In this document: piece after piece, positions 1-7,956 of the stretch
How positions within the stretch are numbered: position 1 is the first letter of the stretch
Layout of the letters: every line of letters starts with the position of its first letter
Assembly (NCBI GenBank): GCA_040877285.1
Contig: JBBDNZ010000030.1
Location: forward strand, 1-37,702
Length of the DNA stretch: 37,702 nucleotides
Source of the DNA: CANKHA01 sp040877285
Lineage (GTDB): Bacteria; Pseudomonadota; Alphaproteobacteria; Rhizobiales; Xanthobacteraceae
Direction: 5' to 3'
The notes under the pieces: generated by a model
What the model saw: only the letters and a program-made list of their open reading frames with translations
What the model was told of the DNA's origin: nothing
Databases searched by the model: none
Translations under genes and position numbers: made by a program

Positions 1-200
1 CACACCGCCGCGCAGGGCGCGTCGGTGCAATGCATGCAGGCCATGGAAACCGACCGCTCGCCCGGCTTGCCGTCATTGATGGTGACGACACGCCGGCGGT
101 TGATGCCCCACGGCACTTCGTGTTCGTTCTTGCAGGCGGTGACGCAAGCGTTGCACTCGATGCAACGGTCGGCATCGCAGAGAAATTTCATCCGAGCCAT
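1..200 (-). CDS. fdhB: formate dehydrogenase iron-sulfur (beta) subunit, 3' part outside window
   Basis: The first 66 codons of a 4Fe-4S electron-transfer subunit are visible; the rest lies beyond base 1. The protein begins MARMKFLCDADRC and shows a ferredoxin cluster CxxCxxCxxxC (CIECNACVTAC), then CMHCTDAPC opening a second cluster group. This is the pattern of the beta subunits of respiratory formate dehydrogenases and other DMSO-reductase-family enzymes. In this family the subunit carries electrons from the molybdenum subunit to a membrane cytochrome b or another acceptor. The ATG at 200 is preceded by a strong AAGGAGG about 7 bases upstream, and the stop of fdhA lies only 12 bases before it, so the two are co-transcribed and probably coupled. 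A gamma subunit would be expected next but cannot be seen. Confidence 0.93.
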   Translation of the reverse strand, partial: MARMKFLCDADRCIECNACVTACKNEHEVPWGINRRRVVTINDGKPGERSVSMACMHCTDAPCAAV

Positions 201-212
201 GGTCCCGCCTCC

Positions 213-3176
213 TTATGCCGCTCTGATCTGACAGAGGGTGGCCTTTGGTTCCTGCATGCCGGTTACCGGATCGTAGCCGTAGGTCGTGAGCGTGTTAACG
301 CTCTCTCCCAGCACGATCGGGTCGGCCCCCTTTGGATATTTGCTGCGCTGATCCACACCCTGGAACCAGCCGGCGAAGTGGAAGGGCATCCAAGTAACGC
401 CCTTGCCGACACGTTCCGTGACCAGCGCCTTGACCCGGGCCTTAGGCCGGGTATCGGCAGGACCGAAGACCCAGACCCAGGCCCCGTCCTTGATGCCGCG
501 CTCGGCCGCGTCCGCCGGATTGATTTCGATGAACGCGTCCTGCTGCAACTCAGCGAGCCACTTGTTGGAGCGGGTTTCCTCGCCGCCGCCTTCGTATTCC
601 ACCAAGCGTCCCGATGAGAGGATCAGCGGGAATTCCTTGGCGATGCCCTTGTCCACGTTCGCCTTCTGCACCGTGAAGCCGATGTTGGGCACGCGGAATT
701 GCCTGGCGTCCGGCAGCGTCGGGTACTTGGCGACGAGGTCGGGCCGCGGGGTGTAGATCGGCTCGCGATGCACCGGTATCGGATCCGGTAGGTTCCAGGC
801 ATTGGCGCGTGCCTTGCCGTTGCCGTAGGGTACGCACCCGTGCGTGATAGCAACACGCTGGATGCCCCCGGACAAATCGAGTGACCAGGAAACCGCATCC
901 GGGTTGGCCGGGTTGATGCGCTGTATCGTCTCCAATTCCGGCGCGGTCAGGTCGCCATCCCATCCGAGCTTCTTCAGCACGCCGAGCGTGAACTCGGGGT
1001 AGCCGTCCTTGATCTCGGAGTCCTGGGAGTAATAGCCGTTGCCGAGCAGGCCGACCTTGCGGGTCGTGCCGTCCGGCAACTTCTCCTCGCGCTCCAGGCC
1101 GAAGCGGGCGCGGAACGTGCCGCCGCCTTCCTTGATGGACAGGTTGGTATTATAGAGGAGCGGCGTTCCGGGATGCCGGAACTCCGGCGTGCCCCAACAG
1201 GGCCACGGCAATCCGTAATAGTCGCCACCGATCTCCGGAAGATCCTTCGGCGCGCGCTGCGTGAGCATATCGAACTTCGCCTGGTACTTCATATGCGCCT
1301 TGAGCCGCTCCGGCGACTGGCCGCAATAACCGGTCGACCATCCACCGCGGTTGATCTCGCGGAGAATGTCCTCGGCGCTCGGGATATTGTTCTCGACCTT
1401 GATGTTCTTGAACATCCGGTCGGCGATGCCAAGCTTCTTCGCCAGCAGGTACATGACTTCGAGGTCGTCCTTCGACTCGAAGACCGGCTTGACGATCTGC
1501 TCGCCCCACTGGATCGCCCGGTTCGAAGAGGTGCGTGAGCCGGAAGTCTCGTAACTGGTCGCGATCGGCAGCAGATAGGTGTCGTTCTTGCGCTCGGAGA
1601 GCACGGCCCAGGTGGTCGGCACCGGATCGGCGACGACCAGCAGGTCCAGCTTCTCGATGCCTTTGACTGCCTCGGGCATGCGGGTCACGGTATTGCCGCC
1701 GTGGCCCATGATGAACATGGCCTTGACGTTGTCGCTCTGGGAGACCTGATCCTTCGGCAGCATCACCGCGTCGAACCAGCGCGTCGACGGAATGCCGGGC
1801 GTCTCCATCATCTTGATGACCTTGCCGTCGGCAGCGGTCGTCTGGGTGAAGCGGGAGGCCAGCCAGTCGTATTCAACCTCCCAGACGCGAGACCAGTGCT
1901 TCCAGGCGCCTTCGGCGAGGCCGTAATAGAGCGGCAGGGTCACGATATCGAGACCGAGGTCGGTGGCGCCCTGCACGTTGGTGTGGCCGCGGAAGATGTT
2001 GGCACCCATGCCGGGCCCGCCGACGTTGCCGGTGGCAAGCAGCGCGATGCAGAAGGCGCGGACGTTGGCGGTGCCGACCGTGTGCTGGGTGGCGCCCATG
2101 CACCAGATCAGGGTCGCAGGCTTCTCGGTGGCAAACATCTTGGCGACGCGCTCAAGCTGCGCGCCGGGAACGCCGGTCACCCGCTCGACCTCCTCCGGCG
2201 TCCACTTCTCGACCTCCTTGCGGATGTCGTCCATGCCGTAGACGCGCTGCTCGATGAACTGCTTGTCTTCCCAGCCGTTTTTGAAGATGTGGTGGAGCAT
2301 GCCCCAGATCACCGGAATGTCGGTGCCGGAGCGGATGCGGACATATTCCGTCGCATGCGCGGCGGTGCGCGTCAGGCGCGGATCGATCACAATCATATTG
2401 GCGCGCTGGAGTTCCTTGCCTTCCAGCACATGCTGCAGCGACACCGGATGCGCCTCGGCAGGATTGCCGCCCATGATGATCATGGTCTTGGCATTGCGGA
2501 TGTCGGTATAGCTGTTGGTCATCGCGCCGTAGCCCCAGGTATTGGCTACGCCGGCGACCGTGGTCGAGTGGCAGATACGGGCCTGATGATCGGAATTGTT
2601 GGTGCCCCAGAAGGCCGCGAATTTGCGGTTGAGATAGGCGCCCTCGTTGGTGAACTTGGCGGAGCCGAGCCAATAGACCGAGTCGGGCCCGGACTTGGCG
2701 CGGATCGCCGTCAGCTTATCGCCGATCTCGTTGATCGCCACGTCCCAGGAGATCCTGGTCCACTGGCCGTTCACCATCTTCATCGGATAGCGCAGGCGGC
2801 GGTCGCCATGCACCACCTCGCGCGTGGCGGCGCCCTTGGCGCAATGCGAACCGCGACTGATCGGCGAATCCCAGCCCGGCTCCTGGCCGGTCCACACGCC
2901 GTTGACGACCTCGGCGATGACGGTGCAGCCGACCGAGCAATGCGTGCAGATATTCTTGCGAATGGTCACCGCGGCGCCAGCGGGTGGCGGCGGCCCGGCT
3001 TCGGCCTTGCGTACACTCGCGAGCGGGATCGCGCCCAGCGTCGCCAGACCACCGCCGGCGACGAGGCCGGAGCGGCGAAGGAACGTGCGGCGGTCGAGAC
3101 GGCCGTTCGTTTGTTCGGCAAGCGCGGCGGTAAGCCTACCGTGGCGTGCCTGGCGTTCTGTTCTCTTGATCAGCAC
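213..3176 (-). CDS. fdhA: formate dehydrogenase catalytic (alpha) subunit, Tat-exported, cysteine type
   Basis: This 987-residue molybdopterin oxidoreductase of the FdnG/Fdh-N type oxidises formate to CO2. A twin-arginine signal (RRTFLRR, residues 29-35, then a hydrophobic stretch) shows folded export to the periplasm. Cys77, Cys80, Cys84 and Cys112 form the N-terminal 4Fe-4S site. The active-site segment ARICHSTTVAG places Cys202-His203 where selenocysteine-His sits in E. coli FdnG, so this is a non-selenium enzyme read through without recoding. MGGNPAEAHPV and the C-terminal molydopterin-binding region are present and the length is normal. The start is a GTG supported by GGGGAGG 5 bases upstream. 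It follows the small Tat protein by 12 bases and precedes fdhB by 12 bases. Tungsten instead of molybdenum cannot be excluded from sequence. Confidence 0.96.
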   Translation of the reverse strand: MLIKRTERQARHGRLTAALAEQTNGRLDRRTFLRRSGLVAGGGLATLGAIPLASVRKAEAGPPPPAGAAVTIRKNICTHCSVGCTVIAEVVNGVWTGQEPGWDSPISRGSHCAKGAATREVVHGDRRLRYPMKMVNGQWTRISWDVAINEIGDKLTAIRAKSGPDSVYWLGSAKFTNEGAYLNRKFAAFWGTNNSDHQARICHSTTVAGVANTWGYGAMTNSYTDIRNAKTMIIMGGNPAEAHPVSLQHVLEGKELQRANMIVIDPRLTRTAAHATEYVRIRSGTDIPVIWGMLHHIFKNGWEDKQFIEQRVYGMDDIRKEVEKWTPEEVERVTGVPGAQLERVAKMFATEKPATLIWCMGATQHTVGTANVRAFCIALLATGNVGGPGMGANIFRGHTNVQGATDLGLDIVTLPLYYGLAEGAWKHWSRVWEVEYDWLASRFTQTTAADGKVIKMMETPGIPSTRWFDAVMLPKDQVSQSDNVKAMFIMGHGGNTVTRMPEAVKGIEKLDLLVVADPVPTTWAVLSERKNDTYLLPIATSYETSGSRTSSNRAIQWGEQIVKPVFESKDDLEVMYLLAKKLGIADRMFKNIKVENNIPSAEDILREINRGGWSTGYCGQSPERLKAHMKYQAKFDMLTQRAPKDLPEIGGDYYGLPWPCWGTPEFRHPGTPLLYNTNLSIKEGGGTFRARFGLEREEKLPDGTTRKVGLLGNGYYSQDSEIKDGYPEFTLGVLKKLGWDGDLTAPELETIQRINPANPDAVSWSLDLSGGIQRVAITHGCVPYGNGKARANAWNLPDPIPVHREPIYTPRPDLVAKYPTLPDARQFRVPNIGFTVQKANVDKGIAKEFPLILSSGRLVEYEGGGEETRSNKWLAELQQDAFIEINPADAAERGIKDGAWVWVFGPADTRPKARVKALVTERVGKGVTWMPFHFAGWFQGVDQRSKYPKGADPIVLGESVNTLTTYGYDPVTGMQEPKATLCQIRAA

Positions 3177-3188
3177 AGGTGCCTCCCC

Positions 3189-3395
3189 TTAGCTCGGATA
3201 CCGGTTGACGCGATAAAACGCTTTCACGTGGTCGGTTTCCTTGTAGCGCGCCTTGCGCTTTTCATCGTTGCTTTCCGTGTCGGCCGCGGCCGATGTTGCG
3301 AGAGGCCCCGCGCTGACCGCCGCGGCGCCCGCGCCTGTCGCTAGGACGCGGAGAAAATCGCGACGAGCAACCGTCGCCTTGTCCTGCTGTTTCAT
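3189..3395 (-). CDS. small twin-arginine signal protein of the formate dehydrogenase region
   Basis: This 68-residue protein consists of a Tat motif (ARRDFLRVLATGAG), a hydrophobic Ala-rich segment, and a charged tail ending in HVKAFYRVNRYPS. It fits the known family of small Tat-target proteins found just upstream of fdhA in many proteobacteria; its function is unknown. Because it has no cofactor motif, it may be a small subunit or an assembly partner that escorts FdhA through the Tat system (inference). The ATG at 3395 is preferred over one at 3416 because GAGGAG lies 6 bases before it, whereas the upstream ATG has no ribosome-binding site. Its stop is 12 bases from the fdhA start. Confidence 0.82.
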   Translation of the reverse strand: MKQQDKATVARRDFLRVLATGAGAAAVSAGPLATSAAADTESNDEKRKARYKETDHVKAFYRVNRYPS

Positions 3396-3434
3396 CGCCG
3401 GCTCCTCTTTCTTCATTCGTGACTGTTTTTCCCA

Positions 3435-4223
3435 TCACGCCTTTTCGTAAGGCAACGCGAAGGCTTCCGTCTCAACCTGCATGAACAGCCGCCCGAGCGC
3501 ACCTACATGGCGGTAGAAGCCGGCGGCTTCGGCGCGCTCGAGATCGGCGAAGAAACGGCCGATCCAGGGTGCCATGTGCTTTTCAAACAATTGGCGCTCG
3601 GTATCCTCATGCGCCGGGAAGCGGCCGCCGATTACCCCTGCCATGATCTCGCAGAGAATGGCCGCATGGTCCTCGGGCTCGGCATTGCCTTCGGCGCGCT
3701 CGACGCCGATGGCTTCGAGATCGCCGCGCAGGCGCGCGAGCGGCCGATCGTGCAGGAAGCCGGTGAGATAGTAGGAGGCATAGGGCAGCAATTCGCCGCG
3801 CCCAAGGCCGATAAAGAGATCGAAATATTCGCGGCTGACGCGTTCGGCATTTGCCTCGCTTGCCGCCTCGCCCAGCGCCGCATGGGCAAGGCCGAGCGGT
3901 GTGGCATCGCCGCGCAGCTTGGCGAGACGGGAAAGAAAAGCCGCATCAGGCGCCCGCATCAGCAGTGCGGCCAGCAGGGCATATTCCTGCGCGCGTGCGG
4001 AATCGATTTCGTCGATATCATCTGCCATGAGTGTGCGCTCGCCGAACAGATCGGGCCGTAGCCTTGCACGAGCGACACCGGTGATCTCTTCGACAACGGC
4101 GACACGCTCCGCCGGAATGCGCGACCAATTGGAAACGGAGGGCTGCGAAATGCCGAGCTTGCGGGCAAGCTCGCTGACGCCGCCCGCTGCGTGGATCGCT
4201 TGCTGAAGTCCGAGATCACGCAT
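3435..4223 (-). CDS. HTH-TorD fusion: chaperone for molybdoenzyme maturation with N-terminal DNA-binding domain
   Basis: The 262-residue product has two parts. Residues 1-62 look like a Cro/YdaS-type helix-turn-helix (GGVSELARKLGISQPSVSNW). Residues from about 70 form an all-helical TorD/DmsD-like domain (LFIGLGRGELLPYASYYLTG, typical of the family). TorD proteins bind the signal peptide and apo-form of Tat-exported molybdoenzymes and delay export until cofactor loading. The neighbouring fdhA is the obvious client. An internal ATG at codon 66 (position 4028) sits exactly where a stand-alone TorD would begin, so a short form may also be made. GGGAGG lies 10 bases before the ATG at 4223. A 25-bp dyad just upstream (4248-4272) could be its own operator. 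The domain assignments are firm; the regulatory role is inference. Confidence 0.87.
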   Translation of the reverse strand: MRDLGLQQAIHAAGGVSELARKLGISQPSVSNWSRIPAERVAVVEEITGVARARLRPDLFGERTLMADDIDEIDSARAQEYALLAALLMRAPDAAFLSRLAKLRGDATPLGLAHAALGEAASEANAERVSREYFDLFIGLGRGELLPYASYYLTGFLHDRPLARLRGDLEAIGVERAEGNAEPEDHAAILCEIMAGVIGGRFPAHEDTERQLFEKHMAPWIGRFFADLERAEAAGFYRHVGALGRLFMQVETEAFALPYEKA

Positions 4224-4247
4224 GGTGATCTAACCTCCCTGCTTCAG

Positions 4248-4272
4248 CTTTTTCGAATTATTCTTGAAAAAG
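4248..4272. promoter_or_regulatory. inverted repeat upstream of the HTH-TorD gene, candidate operator
   Basis: Perfect 7-base arms CTTTTTC (4248-4254) and GAAAAAG (4266-4272) enclose a second nested dyad, GAAT-T-ATTC (4255-4263). The element is AT-rich in GC-rich surroundings and sits 25 bases before the start of a gene with an N-terminal HTH. The position and nested symmetry suggest a dimeric repressor site, perhaps bound by the HTH-TorD product itself. There is no T-run of the kind that would make it an ordinary terminator for the DUF3306 gene, although that role is possible. Confidence 0.45.
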
Positions 4273-4309
4273 TTAACGCCGTTCTCGGAGAAAGGTCAAT
4301 AGCTTGAAG

Positions 4310-5053
4310 CTATGAACCTTCGGACAAGTCGGGCAAAGCGCCACCATGACGCCGACGCATGGATGCGGCGCTGCCTCCGGCGTTTTCGTCCTTAAATTGC
4401 ACCGCAATATCCGCTTCCCGGCGTTTGGCGGGAGCAAATACGTCAGTCTTCTTGTCCGAATCCGTGCGCTTCCGAGCTTCGGCTTCGCTTGCGCTATGGG
4501 AGCTCTCGATTGGCGGTTGCCGTCTTTCCTGCGGGTTTGCTGCTACAGATTCATGTTGCGCCAAAACGGGTTGCTCCAACGGTTGAGGACCGGGGGATGA
4601 ATGGTCGGTCTTGCGGCTATCGTTGCTTTCGCCAAGAAATTGTGCCGCCAAGCGCCGGATTTCTTCCGGCGCAAGCGGGCCAAAACCGGGCGCCGCATCC
4701 GGCGCGGTGAAGTCCCACGAATTTTCTGAAAGCCCGATGAAATCGCGGATGGTGGGATCGGCGCTCCAGGCGCGTCGAAGCGCCGCACGGGCCAGCGCGG
4801 GCGGAACCCCGCGCTGCAGAAAGGCGCGCACGTCGGAACCGGCGGCAATCGATTCGAGCGACGGCAGCGTTTTTGGATCGATTTCATGACCCGAAGCGTC
4901 CTGTGCCGGCAAACTATGCTCCGGCGCGGCCGGCTCGTCGGCGCGCTTTTCGGCGAACAATGGCGTCTTTGCCTCGGATGCCGCGTCCGCTTCCCTGGCG
5001 GATTCCCGTTTGCGGCGCGACCAGCGCGTAAGGAAGACCTTCGGATCGTTCAT
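4310..5053 (-). CDS. DUF3306 family protein
   Basis: This 247-residue protein opens with MNDPKVFLTRWSRRKRE, the hallmark of DUF3306 proteins encoded with formate dehydrogenase genes. A charged, low-complexity first third is followed by a conserved core (LPSLESIAAGSDVRAFLQRGVPPALARAALRRAW...DPTIRDFIGLSENSWDF, about residues 63-115). The C-terminal half is polar and probably disordered, ending in a basic patch (MRRRHGG). No signal peptide, metal motif or membrane segment is visible, so it is probably a cytoplasmic accessory or assembly factor. Function is unknown. Its start overlaps the stop of the DUF3305 gene by 4 bases, implying translational coupling and roughly equal production. Confidence 0.85.
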   Translation of the reverse strand: MNDPKVFLTRWSRRKRESAREADAASEAKTPLFAEKRADEPAAPEHSLPAQDASGHEIDPKTLPSLESIAAGSDVRAFLQRGVPPALARAALRRAWSADPTIRDFIGLSENSWDFTAPDAAPGFGPLAPEEIRRLAAQFLGESNDSRKTDHSSPGPQPLEQPVLAQHESVAANPQERRQPPIESSHSASEAEARKRTDSDKKTDVFAPAKRREADIAVQFKDENAGGSAASMRRRHGGALPDLSEGS

Positions 5054-5559
5054 TCGCTTCCGTCCTCGCGCCGGACGCCGCGACGCGCCAAGGCTTCGGG
5101 ATCGGCGCGATTCCGCTTGCGCTTGGTGAACTGCCGCTCAATCGGATGCTCGGCCACAAAAGCGGCAACGAGGTGGCGGATCATATCCGGCATCGGCACC
5201 GCATCGACCAGGTCGTTGCCGGCCTCGGTATAGGATTCGCCCTCGTAGGGATCTACGGTCACCGCGGCGATTTTGTAAGGCGGATCGCCCTCGGTCGGCC
5301 GCAGCGCGACCCATACGGACGGCGCGCCGGAGGCGAGATTGTCACGGTAATTGGGAGCTTCCATCCGGTACAGATCGATCTCCGCGGTCCCCGCATAGAA
5401 GGTCGTTGTTTCATCTTCGGAAGACAACACAGTCCACGGCAGCGCGTCGGGTTGGCCGGGCAAGATCGCCACGGGCCGCCAGGTGAAATCGATCCACGGG
5501 CTTGCGGCCTTCCGCCGCTCCACCACCACGCCCACTATCATGCGTTCGAGCGTGGTCAC
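5050..5559 (-). CDS. DUF3305 family protein
   Basis: This 169-residue protein begins MTTLERMIVGVVVERRKAAS and continues with SPWIDFTWRPVAILPG, as in DUF3305 proteins. The core (about residues 10-140) looks like a compact beta-rich cytoplasmic domain: repeated short strands, few long hydrophobic runs, no cysteines. The tail is basic (RQFTKRKRNR). DUF3305 and DUF3306 genes are known to occur side by side near formate dehydrogenase genes, and here they overlap by 4 bases. That pairing suggests the two proteins act together, but no activity can be read from the sequence. Confidence 0.85.
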   Translation of the reverse strand: MTTLERMIVGVVVERRKAASPWIDFTWRPVAILPGQPDALPWTVLSSEDETTTFYAGTAEIDLYRMEAPNYRDNLASGAPSVWVALRPTEGDPPYKIAAVTVDPYEGESYTEAGNDLVDAVPMPDMIRHLVAAFVAEHPIERQFTKRKRNRADPEALARRGVRREDGSE

Positions 5560-6563
5560 GTCACGCTTTCCAGATGGCGGATCGGCAGGCCGGTGATGAG
5601 ATTCTGCGGCTTTAGCCGCAGCACCCGGTCGGGAGCCATCGCCATCAGCAGATACACCGGCTCGCCCCGCACGTTGTCCATGACCACGCCCGGATCGCGG
5701 AAGGTCAACCGGAAGAGCCCGACGATGCGCGAACGTATGGTTTCGTCGAGATCTTCGTTATCCCAAAGCGCATCGCCGATGTGCGTGGCCTCAGCGTCGA
5801 GGCCGACGTACCAGGTAAGATGAGCTTCATGGATCTCGGTGAGCGCCTCTACATCCACTTCGATCGACAGCATATGACGGATCCAGACTGCGACCACTTC
5901 GCCGAGCGCGGCTAGACTTCGCCGCCCCGCGGTCATATCGAGCGCCATATCGAATAGATCGCTGCGATCCCAGTAGGTTTCCGCATTGTCCTCGGTGAGC
6001 ACGTCGATCTCTGAAGCCGACGGCAACCCGAGTATGGAAACAAGCGGCGACAACGGCGTTTCCCCGATGCCGGCAATGGTTTCCTCGTCGGCGGCAATGA
6101 GGGATTGCTCATGTACCGTCAGCCGCTGTTCACGAAAGAACAATTCCGCCGCACGCAGCACATAGGGATCGTCGCAGCCATCGAGTGCGTTGCGCAGGAT
6201 CACATGGACGAGCTGATTCATGAACAACGGCGGTGTCCGCTTCACGTTCTGGCGCACTAAGCTGACGTAGGCGGCTTCGAGTGTGGGATGACGCAACAGG
6301 CAATCGCGAAAGGCGAGCATCAGCTCCCAGTTTTCCCGCGCGTCCGTATCGGGAATGGCGGCAATTTCAGCGGCGGTGACGGTTCGGCGTGGATCGGCCA
6401 TCAGCGCGGCATGCAGCGCGCGCTCGGCGTCCAAAGCATTGCGTGGCGGCGCAAGCTCCGGCCGGGCCAGATAGACCTTGAGAAATTCGTCGGTAACGAC
6501 GAGCCCGCCGCCGGAGTCGCGATCAAGCAAATGATGGCCGCAAGAGAGCCAAAAATCCTTCAT
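5556..6563 (-). CDS. DUF6352 family protein
   Basis: The 335-residue product starts MKDFWLSCGHHLLDRDSGG, matching DUF6352 proteins that co-occur with alphaproteobacterial formate dehydrogenase genes. It is mostly helical by composition, with an early CGHH motif (Cys8, His10, His11) that might bind metal (inference). The remainder has no catalytic motif that I recognise, no signal peptide and no membrane span. Both ends overlap their neighbours by 4 bases (DUF6505 upstream, DUF3305 downstream), placing it inside a tightly coupled transcription unit. Confidence 0.8.
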   Translation of the reverse strand: MKDFWLSCGHHLLDRDSGGGLVVTDEFLKVYLARPELAPPRNALDAERALHAALMADPRRTVTAAEIAAIPDTDARENWELMLAFRDCLLRHPTLEAAYVSLVRQNVKRTPPLFMNQLVHVILRNALDGCDDPYVLRAAELFFREQRLTVHEQSLIAADEETIAGIGETPLSPLVSILGLPSASEIDVLTEDNAETYWDRSDLFDMALDMTAGRRSLAALGEVVAVWIRHMLSIEVDVEALTEIHEAHLTWYVGLDAEATHIGDALWDNEDLDETIRSRIVGLFRLTFRDPGVVMDNVRGEPVYLLMAMAPDRVLRLKPQNLITGLPIRHLESVT

Positions 6564-7108
6564 TCATAAGCCCCCTTGTGCCCACCCCGCGCAAGCTCCG
6601 CAAGATCGACCTCCTCCGCCGGCTCATCGTCTCCTTCCGCCTCCAGGAAGGAGAAGGCGCGCAGCAGTTTCGGGCCGCTGCGCGGCCGCAAGGTGCGGAA
6701 CGTTTCACGGATGGCGTCATCCTCATAGGCGCGATGCACGGCGATCAGGGTATCGAGCGGGTGGTCGCACAGCGAAGCGGCATAGGCGATTTCCTCCGCC
6801 GCCGCCGGTCGCGCCGTCGAGACGTCGGGCGCGCCGTAATGTTCGACCAGGCGCTGCGCCAACATCTCTACCGCCTCCACACGATCTTCTTCGTCGGCCT
6901 CCACGATCTGCGCCAGCGTAGACCAGCCGAGCGAAGCGATGCCGAGCAAGCCGGCGCGGAACGCGGTGCGCGCCTTGCCTTCGAGGGTGGTGGGATCCTG
7001 TTTCCAAAACACAAAAGCGCCTGGCACTGCCCATTCGCCAGGCTCGGCCGCATTCTCGAACACAAAAGTATCGGAGGGATCGAGGCGGATGGTGCGCAAA
7101 AGCTTCAT
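6560..7108 (-). CDS. DUF6505 family protein
   Basis: This 182-residue protein begins MKLLRTIRLDPSDTFVFENAAEPGEWAVPGAFVFW, the conserved opening of DUF6505 proteins. The first 60 residues look like a small beta domain. The middle (about 60-105) is acidic and helical (IVEADEEDRVEAVEMLAQRLVEHYGAPD), and the C-terminus is acidic (EAEGDDEPAEEVDLAEL). No catalytic or metal motif is evident. It overlaps the ligase-like gene upstream and the DUF6352 gene downstream by 4 bases each. Role unknown; the context says formate dehydrogenase assembly or regulation. Confidence 0.8.
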   Translation of the reverse strand: MKLLRTIRLDPSDTFVFENAAEPGEWAVPGAFVFWKQDPTTLEGKARTAFRAGLLGIASLGWSTLAQIVEADEEDRVEAVEMLAQRLVEHYGAPDVSTARPAAAEEIAYAASLCDHPLDTLIAVHRAYEDDAIRETFRTLRPRSGPKLLRAFSFLEAEGDDEPAEEVDLAELARGGHKGAYE

Positions 7109-7863
7109 CGGCGCGGCCCTCCTCTTTCCGGATCATACCAAGTTGGGGTCTCAAGGCGGGGAAGCAAGCTCCGGCGCTCGGCTTCGGCGCGGCCAACACG
7201 CCGCACCAGGAGATCGCCATTCTCGTCGATGTCGCGCCGGGCGCCATTTTCCGGCGCAAGCCGCGCCAGGTAGTCCTTGGCGACACCGGCAAATCCGTCC
7301 TGCTGCCAGGCGTCGGTCGCCACCATGAGATGCCGCGCAAAGCTTTCGACCAACGCCGCGGAGCCGGTTTCCTCGAATCCTTCATCGGCCAGCGCCGTTT
7401 CCAGCGGAAATAACCCCGGTTCCTCGGTCATGGACACCGTGCGGATCATGCCGCCGAACACCAGCCACTCCGGCGGCGTATTTTCGTCGGCACCGTGCGG
7501 CCAGGCCAGGCGCCCGCCGCCGAGTAATGCGCCATCGATGCAGACGGCATCCGGCCAATCGAAGGTAATGGATTTCCCCGGCGGCGCATGCGCGATAAGC
7601 GCATCGATCAACGCGTTCATGGCGGCGTAAAAGACCTTGCGCGCGCTGCGCAAAGATTCGTCCGGCTCCAGCACCACCGCGAATTCCGCAAGATCGAAAC
7701 GTCCGACGAAAACCAGCGTCCCGGCACCTTCCTCGGCGGCCACCTTCTGCGCATGGGTGAAGGCGTCACCCACCTCGCGCAAGGTAATGAGGCGGTACGG
7801 CGGCGGCAGGTCGAGTACGGGCGCAAACCCCGGCCCGCTACGCATACGCGTCTTCAGCGGCAT
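7105..7863 (-). CDS. biotin/lipoate-protein-ligase-like protein (DUF4444 type), probably non-catalytic
   Basis: The 252-residue protein has the fold signature of biotin/lipoate ligases over residues 20-180 and a C-terminal DUF4444-like region. Its motifs have drifted. The segment equivalent to KWPND of BirA reads DWPDA, and the catalytic lysine position (BirA RKLAG) reads ALLGG, so a normal adenylate-forming ligase reaction is doubtful. It may bind a small cofactor or a peptide instead (inference). It is the first gene of the minus-strand operon. The ATG at 7863 has GGAG five bases upstream, and an in-frame ATG at 7845 is an alternative. It overlaps the DUF6505 gene by 4 bases. Confidence 0.78.
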   Translation of the reverse strand: MPLKTRMRSGPGFAPVLDLPPPYRLITLREVGDAFTHAQKVAAEEGAGTLVFVGRFDLAEFAVVLEPDESLRSARKVFYAAMNALIDALIAHAPPGKSITFDWPDAVCIDGALLGGGRLAWPHGADENTPPEWLVFGGMIRTVSMTEEPGLFPLETALADEGFEETGSAALVESFARHLMVATDAWQQDGFAGVAKDYLARLAPENGARRDIDENGDLLVRRVGRAEAERRSLLPRLETPTWYDPERGGPRR

Positions 7864-7898
7864 CTCCGCTCCAGGACTGTTACAATGACAAGCTTACA

Positions 7899-7926
7899 AC
7901 TATAACGTCTCTCGTGCCGCAGCCAA
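7899..7926 (-). promoter_or_regulatory. candidate sigma-70-type promoter of the fdh operon
   Basis: Read on the minus strand, TTGGCT (7921-7926) and TATAGT (7899-7904) are separated by 16 bases, giving a predicted start about 30 bases before the ATG at 7863. The only other gene in this gap is transcribed divergently. The match is by eye. Confidence 0.4.
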
Positions 7927-7956
7927 TTTTGCCGCAAAAACTACGCCGTTAACGGC
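7927..7956. promoter_or_regulatory. two palindromes in the divergent fdh/polyferredoxin promoter region
   Basis: TTTTGC-C-GCAAAA (7927-7939) and GCCGTTAACGGC (7945-7956) lie between the divergent starts at 7863 and 7983. The first abuts the -35 element of the candidate fdh promoter. Two perfect dyads in a 119-base shared promoter are candidate binding sites for a regulator controlling both directions; the regulator is unknown. Confidence 0.4.

Noticed and set aside
1701..3344. 547-codon plus-strand open frame opposite fdhA
   Set aside because: High-GC shadow of fdhA; repetitive Arg/Gly/Ala/His composition, no domain, no ribosome-binding site.
3396..3416. Earlier ATG for the small Tat protein
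   Set aside because: No ribosome-binding site, while the ATG at 3395 has GAGGAG at good spacing.
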